DNA of 64,000 nucleotides, from NCBI RefSeq assembly GCF_005484805.1, contig NZ_CP039432.1, forward strand, positions 2,666,001-2,730,000, given 5' to 3'. Numbering within the stretch: position 1 is the stretch's first letter; each line of letters begins with the position of its first letter. Shown here one piece after another: positions 43,399-52,567 of the stretch. The notes beneath the pieces are model-generated. The model worked only from the letters and a program-made list of their open reading frames with translations, ran no database searches and was not told the DNA's origin. The position numbers and the translations under genes are program-made. The DNA comes from Rhodococcus sp. SGAir0479 (GTDB taxonomy: Bacteria; Actinomycetota; Actinomycetes; Mycobacteriales; Mycobacteriaceae).

Positions 43399-43520
43399 CG
43401 AGTGGTCCTCCGTCGGGATAGATCAGTTCGCCGGCGTCCACCGACGCGAGGCGTTACCTGCGCAACGATACGGGAAAACGGACACCCGGCGGCCGGACGG
43501 ATACCGAGGTCACACCGGAG

Positions 43521-44636
43521 TCACACGTCGAGGGTGCAGTCTCCTGCGGCCGCGGAGATGCACGTCTGGATGCGTTCGCCCTCGGAATGTTCCTTGCCGT
43601 TGCGCAGATCCACCGCGTGGCCCGACGCCAGCGGCACCACGCACGTCTGACAGATCCCCATGCGGCAACCGAACGGCATGAGCACGCCGGCCTTCTCCCC
43701 GGCCTCGAGCAACGTGGTCGCGCCGTCGGCCTCGACGGCCTTGCCGGCGCGCCCGAAGGTGACGGTGCCGCCCGCGCCGGACAGATCCGCACGCGAGACG
43801 GCGAACCGCTCCAGGTGCAGGCGCGGCGCGATGCCCTCGCGCTCCCACGTCTGTTCGATCTCGTCGAGCATCGCGAGCGGACCACAGGCCCACGTCTGCC
43901 GCTCCCGCCAGTCCGGGCACACCTCGTCGAGCGAGGCGAGCTCGAACTTGCCCTGCGAACGCGTGTGCCGGACGTGGCACCGCAGCGACGGGTGCGCCGC
44001 GCTCAGCCGTTCGAGCTCGTCGGCGAACATCACGGCGTCCTCGGTGGGGGCCGAGTGCACGTGCACGACGTCGGGCAGGTCGCCGCGGCGGTCCATCGTC
44101 CGCAGCATCGACATGACCGGGGTGATACCGCTGCCCGCGGTGAGGAACAGGATCTTCTCGGGGGGCGGCTCCGGCAGCGCGAAGTTCCCGGTGGGCGCCG
44201 CCAGCCGCACGACCGTGCCGGACGGGACCCCGGTGACCAGGTGACTGGACAGGAAACCCTCGGGCATCGCCTTGACGGTGATCGAGATCAGCCGGTGGTC
44301 GACGTTGGGCGCCGACGTGAGCGAGTACGACCGCCAGTGCCAGCGCCCCTCGACGGGGATACCGATGCCGATGTACTGGCCCGGCTGGTAATCGAAGTCG
44401 AAGCCCCATCCCGGCTTGATGACGAGCGTGGCCGAGTCGGCCGTCTCGGGGCGGACCTCGACGATCCGGCCGCGCAACTCCCGCGCCGACCACAGGGGGT
44501 TGACCAGATGCAGGTAGTCGTCGGGGAGCAGCGGCGTCGTCAACCGGGTGACCGCGCCGCGCACCAGGTTCGCCACGGACCGGTTCGAGCCCGCGACCCT
44601 CGCCGCCGGCGCCTCGATCCAGCTCTTCAGTCCCAT
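43521..44636 (-). CDS. Ferredoxin-NADP(+)-reductase-type oxidoreductase for the desaturases (Rv3230c-like)
   Basis: The 371-residue protein joins an FAD/NAD(P)H reductase ([10 protein letters not shown] flavin motif, and [16 protein letters not shown] with the NADPH loop) to a C-terminal plant-type 2Fe-2S ferredoxin with cysteines in [15 protein letters not shown] and a last cysteine in IQTCISAA. It matches Rv3230c, which supplies electrons to DesA3 in mycobacteria. The ATG at 44636 has GGAGG 4 bases upstream; the start at 44678 is rejected. Operator B lies 46 to 77 bases before the start. It is probably the electron source for both desaturases. Confidence 0.93.
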   Translation of the reverse strand: MGLKSWIEAPAARVAGSNRSVANLVRGAVTRLTTPLLPDDYLHLVNPLWSARELRGRIVEVRPETADSATLVIKPGWGFDFDYQPGQYIGIGIPVEGRWHWRSYSLTSAPNVDHRLISITVKAMPEGFLSSHLVTGVPSGTVVRLAAPTGNFALPEPPPEKILFLTAGSGITPVMSMLRTMDRRGDLPDVVHVHSAPTEDAVMFADELERLSAAHPSLRCHVRHTRSQGKFELASLDEVCPDWRERQTWACGPLAMLDEIEQTWEREGIAPRLHLERFAVSRADLSGAGGTVTFGRAGKAVEADGATTLLEAGEKAGVLMPFGCRMGICQTCVVPLASGHAVDLRNGKEHSEGERIQTCISAAAGDCTLDV

Positions 44637-44681
44637 CCGACCTCCATCTCGCTCCGTACCCCCGCCAGCGTAGGGCATGTG

Positions 44682-44713
44682 CCTACGGTGCCGTAAGTTA
44701 CGGCCGGGTAGTG
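44682..44713. promoter_or_regulatory. Operator B, upstream of the desaturase reductase
   Basis: The site begins CCTACGGTG and contains the perfect palindrome CCGTAA-G-TTACGG at 44691-44703. It matches operator A at 26 of 32 positions, in the opposite orientation to its gene. It lies 46 bases before the reductase ATG. Occurrence of the same site at two promoters of one pathway supports a shared repressor. Confidence 0.78.
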
Positions 44714-44740
44714 AGCAGGGGTAAGGACTTCACCGGGCGG

Positions 44741-45265
44741 TCACAGCAGTTCCAGCAGGAACGGCAGCTCCTGGCGGGCGTACCACGCGAGCTCGTGATC
44801 CTCGGCGTCGCCCAGCACGAACTCCGCGTCCTCGTCCCCCAGATCGGCGGCGTCGACCACGGCCACCGCCTTCTCGATGTCGGGTTCGGCCTCCGCGAGA
44901 TCGACGTGCACCGACGCGACCTGCGAGAGCCGCAGGACGTCCCCGAGCCGGACCACGGCGTCGTCGAGATCCGGACGCAGCTTGACGTCGTCGACGTCCG
45001 CCGCGATCACGGCCCGTCGGAAGCGCGGCTTCGTGCCGTCACCGCTCTCGCCGTCACCGTCCGCGGCGGCCGCCGCGATCAGCCGCAGCGAGGCGCGGGC
45101 CGCCTCGGCCATCGCGACCTCGGCGAGTTCCTCGTCGTCGCCGGAGTGATACGACTCGCGCAGTGCCGGGGTCACCGCGAAAGCCGTACGGCTCACCGGA
45201 GAGAACTCCCCGTCGGCGACCAACTGCTGGAGCATCGGGATGGTTGCGGGAACGTACACCCTCAC
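44741..45265 (-). CDS. DUF6912-family protein (Rv3231c-like)
   Basis: The 174-residue protein matches the mycobacterial family of Rv3231c over its whole length. The N-terminus is RVYVPATIPMLQQLVADG, the middle is TPALRESYHSGDDEELAEVA, and the C-terminus is AEDHELAWYARQELPFLLEL. It is acidic and soluble, with no recognisable catalytic motif. Function is unknown. The GTG at 45265 gives the family's first residues. It lies between the acyltransferase and the reductase and may be co-transcribed with the acyltransferase gene 45 bp upstream. Confidence 0.85.
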   Translation of the reverse strand: MRVYVPATIPMLQQLVADGEFSPVSRTAFAVTPALRESYHSGDDEELAEVAMAEAARASLRLIAAAAADGDGESGDGTKPRFRRAVIAADVDDVKLRPDLDDAVVRLGDVLRLSQVASVHVDLAEAEPDIEKAVAVVDAADLGDEDAEFVLGDAEDHELAWYARQELPFLLELL

Positions 45266-45310
45266 GCCGGACCCCCGGCCACGACGATCCGGCCCCGGGA
45301 CAACGACCGT

Positions 45311-46753
45311 TCACCCACTGGCATCCACCAACTCCTCGAGAGACTCGTGCAACGATGCGGCCACGACGTCCACGTCGGGCAGGGCGTCACGGTCCGCATT
45401 CAAACCGTAGTGGACGTGCCCGTCGTACGACGTCAGCGCAATGCTCAGCGTCTGATTCTTCAGCAGCGGCGACACCGGGTACATCTCGACCATCCGCATG
45501 CCCGCGAGGTACAGCGGAATCTGCGGGCCCGGCGCGTTGGTGACCATGACGTTGAACATCCGCTGCGACAGGCTGCTGGCCACCCGCGCCCCGCGCGCGT
45601 GCAGCGAGGCCGGCGCGAATCCCGACAGCCGGATCATCGTCCGCGCCGTCACCTGCCGGCTCTGCCGGGCGAACGCCTGGGTCGCGTGCGCGACGTGTGA
45701 CAGGCGCATCACCGGATTCGGTTCCCCGACAGGCAGATCCAGCAGGAACGACGACGTCCGGCCGTGCGGGACGCCGTCGTCGTCGGCGCCGCGCACCTCG
45801 ACGACACTGGCCCCGTTGGTCCCGGGATGTGCCGCACAGATCGACATCGGCGCGAGCGCCCGCAGCGTGGACGCCTCGGACACCGGCTCGCCGCGCGCCA
45901 GCAGCCACGTCCGCATCGCTCCGGTGACCACCGTGAGGACGGCGTCGTTGATCGAGCACCCGTAGCGTGCCCGAATCTTGCGGTACCGCTCGAGATCGGT
46001 GCGTGCGACCGCGAACCGCCGGTTGCGCGAGATGGCCGCGTTGAGCGGGCTGGGCGACGCCGGCTGCGCCGCCGTGCGGACCAGTGCGGCCAGCTTGCCC
46101 AGCGCATCGGTGGCCTCGTCGATCACCGCCGTCGTGTCCCGCAACGTCATGCGCAGCGTCTCGATGCCCTCGCGCGGCTGGGACACCAACTGCGCCAACG
46201 CCGCCGCGACCAGCGCGGGCTCCCCCGGGGCGGGCTCCGGCATCCACAGATCGTCGACCGCCGGCGGCGGCACGTCGTCCTCGTCCAGGATCACCTGGCT
46301 GATCTCGAGCGCCTGTTCGCCGTCGACCAGGGCGGAGTGCGACTTGGTGTACACCGCGCACCGATTGTCCGCCAGCCCCTCGACGACGTACATCTCCCAC
46401 AGCGGCCGCGTCGTGTCCAGCGGGCGGGACGTCAGCCGCGCCACCAGGTCGTGCAACTGCTCGTCCCCGCCGGGAGACGGCACCGCCGACCGCCGCACGT
46501 GGTACGTGATGTCGAAGTCGGGGTCGTCCACCCACACCGGACGCGCCAGCCCGAATGCGACCTCGCGCACCTTCTGCCGGTACCGCGGCACCAGATGCAA
46601 GCGACTCTCGATGAGCCGGAGCACCGCCTCGAAGTCGAGGCCCGTCTCGGGGAGTTGGAAGACTGCCAGCGAGCCGAGGTGCATCGGCGTGTTGGTCGCG
46701 TCGAGAAAGTAGAAGGACGCGTCCTGCGTCGTGAGTCTCGTCGCCCTGGCCAT
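45311..46753 (-). CDS. WS/DGAT-family acyltransferase with altered active site (Tgs-like)
   Basis: The 480-residue protein belongs to the wax ester synthase/diacylglycerol acyltransferase family, with PLWEMYVVEGL, NDAVLTVVTGAMRTWLLARG, and a C-terminal FNVMVTNAPGPQIPLYLAG. The catalytic motif HHxxxDG reads HSALVDG at residues 139-145, so the second histidine is serine. This may abolish or change acyl transfer. It corresponds to the Rv3233c-Rv3234c (tgs3) locus but is one intact frame. The ATG at 46753 overlaps the HAD stop as TGATG. A role in storage lipid synthesis near the desaturases is plausible but not certain. Confidence 0.9.
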   Translation of the reverse strand: MARATRLTTQDASFYFLDATNTPMHLGSLAVFQLPETGLDFEAVLRLIESRLHLVPRYRQKVREVAFGLARPVWVDDPDFDITYHVRRSAVPSPGGDEQLHDLVARLTSRPLDTTRPLWEMYVVEGLADNRCAVYTKSHSALVDGEQALEISQVILDEDDVPPPAVDDLWMPEPAPGEPALVAAALAQLVSQPREGIETLRMTLRDTTAVIDEATDALGKLAALVRTAAQPASPSPLNAAISRNRRFAVARTDLERYRKIRARYGCSINDAVLTVVTGAMRTWLLARGEPVSEASTLRALAPMSICAAHPGTNGASVVEVRGADDDGVPHGRTSSFLLDLPVGEPNPVMRLSHVAHATQAFARQSRQVTARTMIRLSGFAPASLHARGARVASSLSQRMFNVMVTNAPGPQIPLYLAGMRMVEMYPVSPLLKNQTLSIALTSYDGHVHYGLNADRDALPDVDVVAASLHESLEELVDASG

Positions 46754-47196
46754 CAGCTCCCCCTGTTCCCGCGACCGGTGCCCGCGGCGTCGGGGGCCGG
46801 GCCCCGATCGAGCAGGATCGCGATCTCTTCCGCCGCCACCGACGGGTCGACGTGGTGGACCCCCACCATGCCCACGGCGACCGCCGCGCGCACGTTGCCG
46901 ACGAGGTCGTCGACGAAGACGCACTCGTCGGGCGCCAGTCCGAGGCCGGCGGCGACCAGCGCGTAGATCCGCGGATCCGGCTTGGCCGTGCCGACGTCGC
47001 CGGACAGGACGACGGCGTCGACGAACGGTCCCGCGAGGTCCCGCAACCGCTGCGCGCCCGAGCCGCCCGGGTCGTTCGACAGGATCGCGGTGCGCACCCC
47101 GCGGCCGCGTGCCTGCGCGACGACCCGCGCCATCAGATCGCCGTCCGAACCGGGTCCACCGAGCACTCCACCGAAGTCCAGCACCAGTCCGCGCAC
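46753..47196 (-). CDS. Small HAD-superfamily hydrolase
   Basis: The 147-residue protein has a shortened HAD core. Motif I is LVLDFGGVLGG, in which the second aspartate is replaced by glycine (DxG rather than DxD), followed by ILSNDPG as motif II, the lysine in GTAKPDPRIY, and VFVDDLVGNVRAA as motif IV. The missing general acid-base aspartate and lack of a cap suggest a weak or non-phosphatase activity, as in epoxide-hydrolase N-domain or Rv3376-like HADs. It is translationally coupled to the acyltransferase by a 1-bp overlap. The start is GTG at 47196. Confidence 0.78.
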   Translation of the reverse strand: MRGLVLDFGGVLGGPGSDGDLMARVVAQARGRGVRTAILSNDPGGSGAQRLRDLAGPFVDAVVLSGDVGTAKPDPRIYALVAAGLGLAPDECVFVDDLVGNVRAAVAVGMVGVHHVDPSVAAEEIAILLDRGPAPDAAGTGRGNRGS

Positions 47197-47403
47197 GCCC
47201 TCACCCTAGAACCCGCGGGGGTGGTTGGCGAGACCAGCGTGCGGCGCCGCCGCCGCACCCCTCGCTTTTCCGGGCGTCGCGTGCCATGCTGTGCGCCAGA
47301 ATCCGTCCTCTCCACGGATCCGCCCGGGGCACTGCCACCGTCCGGCAGCCCCGTCGACGATGCGTACCGCCAGTCCTGCCCGCGGTACCGGAGAGGCCAG
47401 AGC

Positions 47404-47895
47404 ATGCACACGGAACATCGGTTCCTGTCCCCCGCACCACGATTCGAGCCGCCCGCGCACGACACCCGGACACCGCGCCGCCGGCGTCCGCTCGCGGAGT
47501 CGGCCGTCCGGCGGACCCCGCACGACGGCCGTTCCCCGCGCCCGACGGTCCCACGCGACGCCACCGCACCCGACGTGCGCCGGTTCGCCGAGCACGCCCT
47601 CCGGCTCACACTCGAGGTGATCGACCGGCGGCGCACCCCGGCGCAACTGCGTGCCGTGGCCGCGCCCGCGGTGATCGACGTGGTGCACGCGCTCGTCCGG
47701 TCGGGGCCGGCGCGCAACCGACTCGGCAGCGCGAGCCTGGTCGGCGTCCACGTGCGCGCGGCGGGCGCCGACGCCGCCGAGGTGTTCGGCACCTACAACC
47801 GCAGCGGCCGGGTGTTCGCCGTCGCCGCGCGTATCGAACGCGGCAACGGCAGACACCCGGCCGGATGGGCGATCACGTCCCTGCAGACCGCCTGA
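47404..47895 (+). CDS. Rv3235-like conserved protein, arginine-proline rich N-terminus
   Basis: The 163-residue protein has a disordered N-terminus rich in arginine and proline (TRTPRRRRPLAESAVRRTPH) and a C-terminal folded domain (RRFAEHALRLTLEVIDRRRT, then FGTYNRSGRVFAVAARIERG). It matches the position and form of M. tuberculosis Rv3235, next to secA1, and lies convergent with it. Function is unknown; association with the Sec machinery is only suggested by position. The ATG at 47404 has GGAGAGG upstream. The longer reading runs through the HAD gene and is rejected. Confidence 0.78.
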   Translation: MHTEHRFLSPAPRFEPPAHDTRTPRRRRPLAESAVRRTPHDGRSPRPTVPRDATAPDVRRFAEHALRLTLEVIDRRRTPAQLRAVAAPAVIDVVHALVRSGPARNRLGSASLVGVHVRAAGADAAEVFGTYNRSGRVFAVAARIERGNGRHPAGWAITSLQTA

Positions 47896-47915
47896 GATCC
47901 TCGGCGGCCGTCAGG

Positions 47916-50762
47916 TCAGTGCTTGCGCTTGGACTTGGGGCCACGCTTGGACTTGGACTCGGCGCGTGCGGCCTCCCGCCGCTCGCGGCGCGTGCCCTCG
48001 GGCGCGTCGGTCTCCCCCGCGACCCGGCTCACCTGGGCGCTGCCGTCCTCGGACGGACCCGAGAGCGTGAGCCCACGCGGCTGTTCGTCGTCGAGGCCCT
48101 TCGCCCGCAGCGCAACCGGGGCCTGCTGCTGCTCGGCGCCCGACGACTGCGCGGAGGCATCCTGCCGGGCCAGCGCCGGACCACTCGATGCCGCGGACGC
48201 GGCGGACGCGGCCGTGACGCTCACGGCCGACCCGCCACCCTGCGGCGTGCCGGCCTCGACCTGCAGGTTGAACAGGAAGCCGACCGACTCCTCCTTCAAC
48301 CCGTCGAGCATCGCGATGAACATGTCGTAGCCCTCGCGCTGGTACTCGACCAGCGGGTCGCGCTGCGCCATCGCCCGCAGCCCGATGCCCTCCTTGAGGT
48401 AGTCCATCTCGTAGAGGTGCTCGCGCCACTTGCGGTCGAGGACCGACAGCAGCACGCGGCGCTCGAGCTCCCGCATGCCGCCCTCGCCGGCGATCTCGTT
48501 GATCTGCTGCTCACGCTTGGCGTACGCCTCGCGGGCATCCTTCAGCAACGCGTCGAGCAGTCCGTCGCGGTCCAGATCGGACTCGCCGGCCTCGGCGGCG
48601 CCGAGGAGATCCTTGTAGTCGATACCGACCGGGTACAGCGTCTTGAGTGCCGTCCACAGCTGCTCGAGATCCCAGTCCTCGACGTAGCCCTCGGCGGCCG
48701 CACCGTCGACGTACGCGGTGACGACGTCGGTGATCATCGACTCGACCTGCCCCTCGAGGTTCTCGCCCTCGAGGATGCGGCGGCGCTCGTCGTAGATGAC
48801 GGTGCGCTGTTGGTTCATGACCTCGTCGTACTTGAGGACATTCTTGCGGATCTCGAAGTTCTGCTGCTCGACCTGCGTCTGCGCGCTCTTGATGGCCTTC
48901 GAGACCATCTTGGCCTCGATCGGCACGTCGTCGGGCAGGTTCAGGCGCGTCATGATCGACTCGAGCGCGGCGCCGTTGAAGCGCCGCATCAACTCGTCCC
49001 CGAGCGAGAGGTAGAAGCGCGACTCGCCCGGATCACCCTGGCGACCGGAACGACCGCGCAGCTGATTGTCGATGCGGCGGGACTCGTGCCGCTCGGTGCC
49101 CAGCACGTACAGCCCGCCGGCCTCGCGGACCTTCTCGGCGTCGGCCTTGACCTCGGCCTTGACCTGCTCGAGCACGTCGTCCCAGGCGGCCTCGTACGCC
49201 TCCGGGTCGTTGACCGGGTCGAGCCCCTGCCGGCGCAGGGCGATGTCGGCGATGATGTCGGGGTTGCCGCCCAGCACGACGTCGGTGCCACGACCGGCCA
49301 TGTTGGTCGCAACCGTCACCGCGCCCGAACGCCCGGCCTCGGCGACGATGGTCGCCTCCTGCTCGTGGAACTTGGCGTTGAGGACGTTGTGCGGGACACC
49401 GCGCTTGGTGAACTGCTTCGACAGGTACTCCGAGCGCTCGACGCTCGTGGTACCGATGAGGACCGGCTGGCCCTTCTGGTGCCGCTCCACGACGTCGTCG
49501 ACGACCGCCTCGAACTTGGCGACCTCGGTCTTGTAGATCAAATCGCCGGCGTCGACGCGGATGAGCGGACGGTTCGTCGGGATCGGGATGACGCCCAGGC
49601 CGTAGGTCTGGTGCAGCTCGGCGGCCTCGGTCTCGGCCGTACCGGTCATGCCCGACAGCTTGTCGTACAACCGGAAGTAGTTCTGCAGCGTGATGGTGGC
49701 GAGAGTCTGGTTCTCGGCCTTGATCTCGACCTTCTCCTTGGCCTCGATCGCCTGGTGCATGCCCTCGTTGTAGCGCCGGCCCACGAGGATGCGGCCGGTG
49801 AACTCGTCGACGATGATGACCTCGCCGTCACGGACGATGTAGTCCTTGTCGCGCTGGTACAGCTCCTTCGCCTTGATGGCGTTGTTGAGGTAGCTGACGA
49901 GCGGCGAGTTCGCGGCCTCGTACAGGTTCTCGATGCCGAGCTGGTCCTCGACGAACTCGACGCCGGCCTCGTGCACGCCGATCGTGCGCTTCTTGATGTC
50001 GACCTCGTAGTGCACGTCCCGCTTCAGCAGCGGCGCGATGCGCGCGAACTCGCCGTACCACTTGCTCGACGCGTCGGCCGGGCCGGAGATGATCAGCGGC
50101 GTGCGGGCCTCGTCGATGAGGATGGAGTCGACCTCGTCGACGACGGCGAAGTTGTGACCGCGCTGCACCAGGTCGTCGAGGGTGTGCGTCATGTTGTCGC
50201 GCAGGTAGTCGAAACCGAACTCGTTGTTGGTTCCGTACGTGATGTCTGCGGCGTACGCCTTGCGCCGCTGCGCCGGGGTCATCCCGGACAGGATCACGTC
50301 CACCTCGAGACCGAGGAAGCGGTGGACACGGCCCATCCACTCCGAGTCGCGCTTGGCCAGGTAGTCGTTGACGGTCACGACGTGGACGCCGTCGCCGGAG
50401 ATCGCGTTGAGGTACGCCGGCAGCACACACGTGAGGGTCTTGCCCTCACCGGTCTTCATCTCGGCGACGTTGCCGAAGTGCAGGGCGGCGCCGCCCATCA
50501 CCTGGACGTCGAAGTGACGCTGGCTCAGAACCCGACTGGACGCCTCGCGGGCCACCGCGAACGCCTCGAGCAGCATCGAGTCCAGTGGCTCACCGTCGGC
50601 GTAGCGCTTCTTGAACTCATCGGTCTTGGCCCGCAGCTGCTCGTCGGAGAGCGCCTCGACCTCGGGACTGAGGGCGGAGACGTCGTCGGCGATGTTCTTC
50701 AGCCGCTTGACCATGCGACCTTCACCTACACGGAGCAGCTTGGATAGCGACAGTGACGGCAC
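47916..50762 (-). CDS. secA: Preprotein translocase ATPase SecA1
   Basis: The 948-residue protein is the housekeeping Sec motor. Walker A is MKTGEGKTL near residue 104, Walker B is [13 protein letters not shown], and the helicase motif [20 protein letters not shown] is intact. The preprotein-crosslinking domain follows the first nucleotide domain, and the C-terminus is a basic tail without the zinc-binding SEC-C motif, as in other actinobacteria. The GTG at 50762 is used because the family begins [22 protein letters not shown] lies just upstream. The longer reading adds 15 extra residues. It drives export of proteins such as the LpqB and CocE-type precursors. Confidence 0.97.
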   Translation of the reverse strand: MPSLSLSKLLRVGEGRMVKRLKNIADDVSALSPEVEALSDEQLRAKTDEFKKRYADGEPLDSMLLEAFAVAREASSRVLSQRHFDVQVMGGAALHFGNVAEMKTGEGKTLTCVLPAYLNAISGDGVHVVTVNDYLAKRDSEWMGRVHRFLGLEVDVILSGMTPAQRRKAYAADITYGTNNEFGFDYLRDNMTHTLDDLVQRGHNFAVVDEVDSILIDEARTPLIISGPADASSKWYGEFARIAPLLKRDVHYEVDIKKRTIGVHEAGVEFVEDQLGIENLYEAANSPLVSYLNNAIKAKELYQRDKDYIVRDGEVIIVDEFTGRILVGRRYNEGMHQAIEAKEKVEIKAENQTLATITLQNYFRLYDKLSGMTGTAETEAAELHQTYGLGVIPIPTNRPLIRVDAGDLIYKTEVAKFEAVVDDVVERHQKGQPVLIGTTSVERSEYLSKQFTKRGVPHNVLNAKFHEQEATIVAEAGRSGAVTVATNMAGRGTDVVLGGNPDIIADIALRRQGLDPVNDPEAYEAAWDDVLEQVKAEVKADAEKVREAGGLYVLGTERHESRRIDNQLRGRSGRQGDPGESRFYLSLGDELMRRFNGAALESIMTRLNLPDDVPIEAKMVSKAIKSAQTQVEQQNFEIRKNVLKYDEVMNQQRTVIYDERRRILEGENLEGQVESMITDVVTAYVDGAAAEGYVEDWDLEQLWTALKTLYPVGIDYKDLLGAAEAGESDLDRDGLLDALLKDAREAYAKREQQINEIAGEGGMRELERRVLLSVLDRKWREHLYEMDYLKEGIGLRAMAQRDPLVEYQREGYDMFIAMLDGLKEESVGFLFNLQVEAGTPQGGGSAVSVTAASAASAASSGPALARQDASAQSSGAEQQQAPVALRAKGLDDEQPRGLTLSGPSEDGSAQVSRVAGETDAPEGTRRERREAARAESKSKRGPKSKRKH

Positions 50763-50903
50763 GGTCCTCTTCGTCCTCGATCCAGGTGTCGGATTCTTCG
50801 TCACCACGGTGACGAACGGGATCCGGCCGAGGTCGGGTGACCCCAGCCGGATCCCATGGTAGGCGTAATCACCGGCCGGCGAGTAGACCGACCGGCCGCG
50901 ACC

Positions 50904-51593
50904 TCACGCCAGTCGAATCAATCCGTAGTCGAACGCGTGCCGCCGGTAGACGACCGAAGGCCGGTCGGTCTCCTTGTCGTGGAACAGGTAGAAGTCGTGT
51001 CCCACCAGTTCCATCTCGTACAGCGCGTCGTCGACGGTCATCGGTTCGGCCGAGTGCACCTTGGTTCGGACGATCTGTCCGGGACCGGGCGGTGCCTCGC
51101 CGTCCAGGGACAGTCCTTGGTCGATCGCCAGCGAATCGTCTTGTGCCAGTTCGGCGGTGGCCTCCGCGACGGATACCGGCGTCTTCTCCCCGTAGTGGAC
51201 CTTGCGGCGGTCCTTGGTGCGACGCAACCGGCTCTCCAGTTTGGCAGTCACGGATTCGAAAGCCGCGTAGAAACTGTCCGCGCTCGCTTCGGCGCGGACG
51301 ACGGGTCCCTTGCCGCGCGCGGTGATCTCCACGCGCTGGCAACTCTTGGCCTGCCGACGGTTACGTTCGTGTTGGAGTTCCACGTCGAAGTGGAAGATGG
51401 TGGGATCGAAGCGCTCGAGCCGTGCGAGCTTTTCGGAGACGTAGACCCGGAAGTGATCCGGGACCTCGACGTTCCGGCCCTTGACGACGATTTCGGCGTG
51501 GTCGGCGTCCGACGGGGCCGCAGCCCCGGGTGCCTCAGGTGCCTCGTCGGTGTCCTCATCAACGAAAACCGAGGCCTTTGCAGATGTCGTCAC
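50904..51593 (-). CDS. hpf: Ribosome hibernation promoting factor (long form)
   Basis: The 229-residue protein is the long HPF, which dimerises 70S ribosomes into 100S particles in stationary phase or hypoxia. The N-terminal S30AE domain shows VVKGRNVEVPDHFRVYVSEK and the lysine/arginine-rich binding face; the C-terminal dimerisation domain is MTVDDALYEMELVGHDFYLF with YRRHAFDYGLIRL. An acidic leader of about 35 residues precedes the fold. The GTG at 51593 has GGGAGG 5 bases upstream. It matches Rv3241c. The 141 bp after it, before secA, contain only a weak hairpin. Confidence 0.95.
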   Translation of the reverse strand: MTTSAKASVFVDEDTDEAPEAPGAAAPSDADHAEIVVKGRNVEVPDHFRVYVSEKLARLERFDPTIFHFDVELQHERNRRQAKSCQRVEITARGKGPVVRAEASADSFYAAFESVTAKLESRLRRTKDRRKVHYGEKTPVSVAEATAELAQDDSLAIDQGLSLDGEAPPGPGQIVRTKVHSAEPMTVDDALYEMELVGHDFYLFHDKETDRPSVVYRRHAFDYGLIRLA

Positions 51594-51854
51594 TCGTACC
51601 TCCCGATTGACGGCCGGCTCACCTCGTGAGACCGGCGGGATCGATCGCTACCGGGCAGGGAACCACCCGGTATCAGAACGTGAAATATCACCTCCCACCT
51701 GTGACTTCGGGTGTGAAGGCGACGCTAGTACGTAACCGCGCGGTGTGCCAGTTTTCAGCCCCATTTCACCGGTGTGTCGCGAAAACCATCTGTCCCGATC
51801 GCCCGAAATCTGCAGGCAGGCGACGGTCTGAGCGATCCCGACCCGAATGTCCGT

Positions 51855-52523
51855 TCACGCGGCCGCGACGACGAGCACGGCCGCCACCCGCACGCCCGCG
51901 GACCGGAGGACGCGGACCGACTCGGCGGCCGTCGCCCCGGTGGTGACCACGTCGTCGACGACCACGATCTCGGGCCGGGGACCGGCCGGGGCCACCGCCG
52001 CGGCGACCGTTCCCGAGAGGCGGACCCGGCCGCGCAGGTTGTCCTGACGCTGGGCCGCCGTGAGACCGACCGAGTCGCGCACACCCCGGCGCATCCCCAG
52101 CACCGGCGCCACCGAGCAGGGCCCGCCCACCGCACCGGCGGCCACCCGGGCGGACCGCAACACCGGATCGCCGCCCCGGCCCCGGGCCGCCCGCGGACGC
52201 GTCGGCGCGGGCACCAGACACAGCGGCGCGGGACGCGGGTGGAGCTCACCCCACTGCCGCAGGGATTCGATCGCCCGCCCCAGCGCGAGGCCTATCGGAC
52301 CTGCCAGGTCCCGGCGGCCGTGCTCCTTGGCGGCGATCACCACGCGGCGCCGCGGTCCGGCGTACGGCCCCAGCGCCCACACCGGCACGCCGGGGTCCAC
52401 CCTGGGAGCGACGGCGACAGGCACGTCCGCCAGCGTGGCGTCGCACCGGGCACACCATCCGGAGCCGGGCGCCCCGCAGCCCCCGCACTCGGCGGGCAGG
52501 ATCAGGTCGAGGAGGGCGCGCAC
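51855..52523 (-). CDS. ComF-family phosphoribosyltransferase-like protein (Rv3242c-like)
   Basis: The 222-residue protein has an N-terminal zinc-finger-like cysteine set (ECGGCGAPGSGWCARC), then a phosphoribosyltransferase domain with the PRPP loop VVVDDVVTTGATAAES. Proteins of this ComF type take up or process DNA in competent bacteria, but in actinobacteria the role is undefined. The GTG at 52523 agrees with the family start. An earlier GTG at 52541 is possible. It lies 44 bp after lpqB and may be co-transcribed with the mtrA operon. Confidence 0.88.
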   Translation of the reverse strand: MRALLDLILPAECGGCGAPGSGWCARCDATLADVPVAVAPRVDPGVPVWALGPYAGPRRRVVIAAKEHGRRDLAGPIGLALGRAIESLRQWGELHPRPAPLCLVPAPTRPRAARGRGGDPVLRSARVAAGAVGGPCSVAPVLGMRRGVRDSVGLTAAQRQDNLRGRVRLSGTVAAAVAPAGPRPEIVVVDDVVTTGATAAESVRVLRSAGVRVAAVLVVAAA

Positions 52524-52567
52524 GCCGGTCAGTGTGCACACCACCCCCGACAGCCGTCGCGGCCGAT

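Noticed and set aside
47197-47403. A longer N-terminus for the Rv3235-like protein
   Set aside because: The upstream extension runs antisense through the HAD gene and lacks conservation; the ATG at 47404 has a ribosome site.
46731-50747. A 1338-residue open frame on the plus strand
   Set aside because: It is the exact antisense of secA1 and has no domain; the secA1 motifs on the minus strand are decisive.
50763-50903. A terminator between hpf and secA1
   Set aside because: The best pairing, CGGCCGG with CCGGCCG around twelve bases, is short and has no T-run; not strong enough to list.
51594-51854. A small gene between hpf and the ComF-like gene
   Set aside because: Short open frames here have no ribosome site or recognisable sequence; the stretch is best read as the hpf promoter region.
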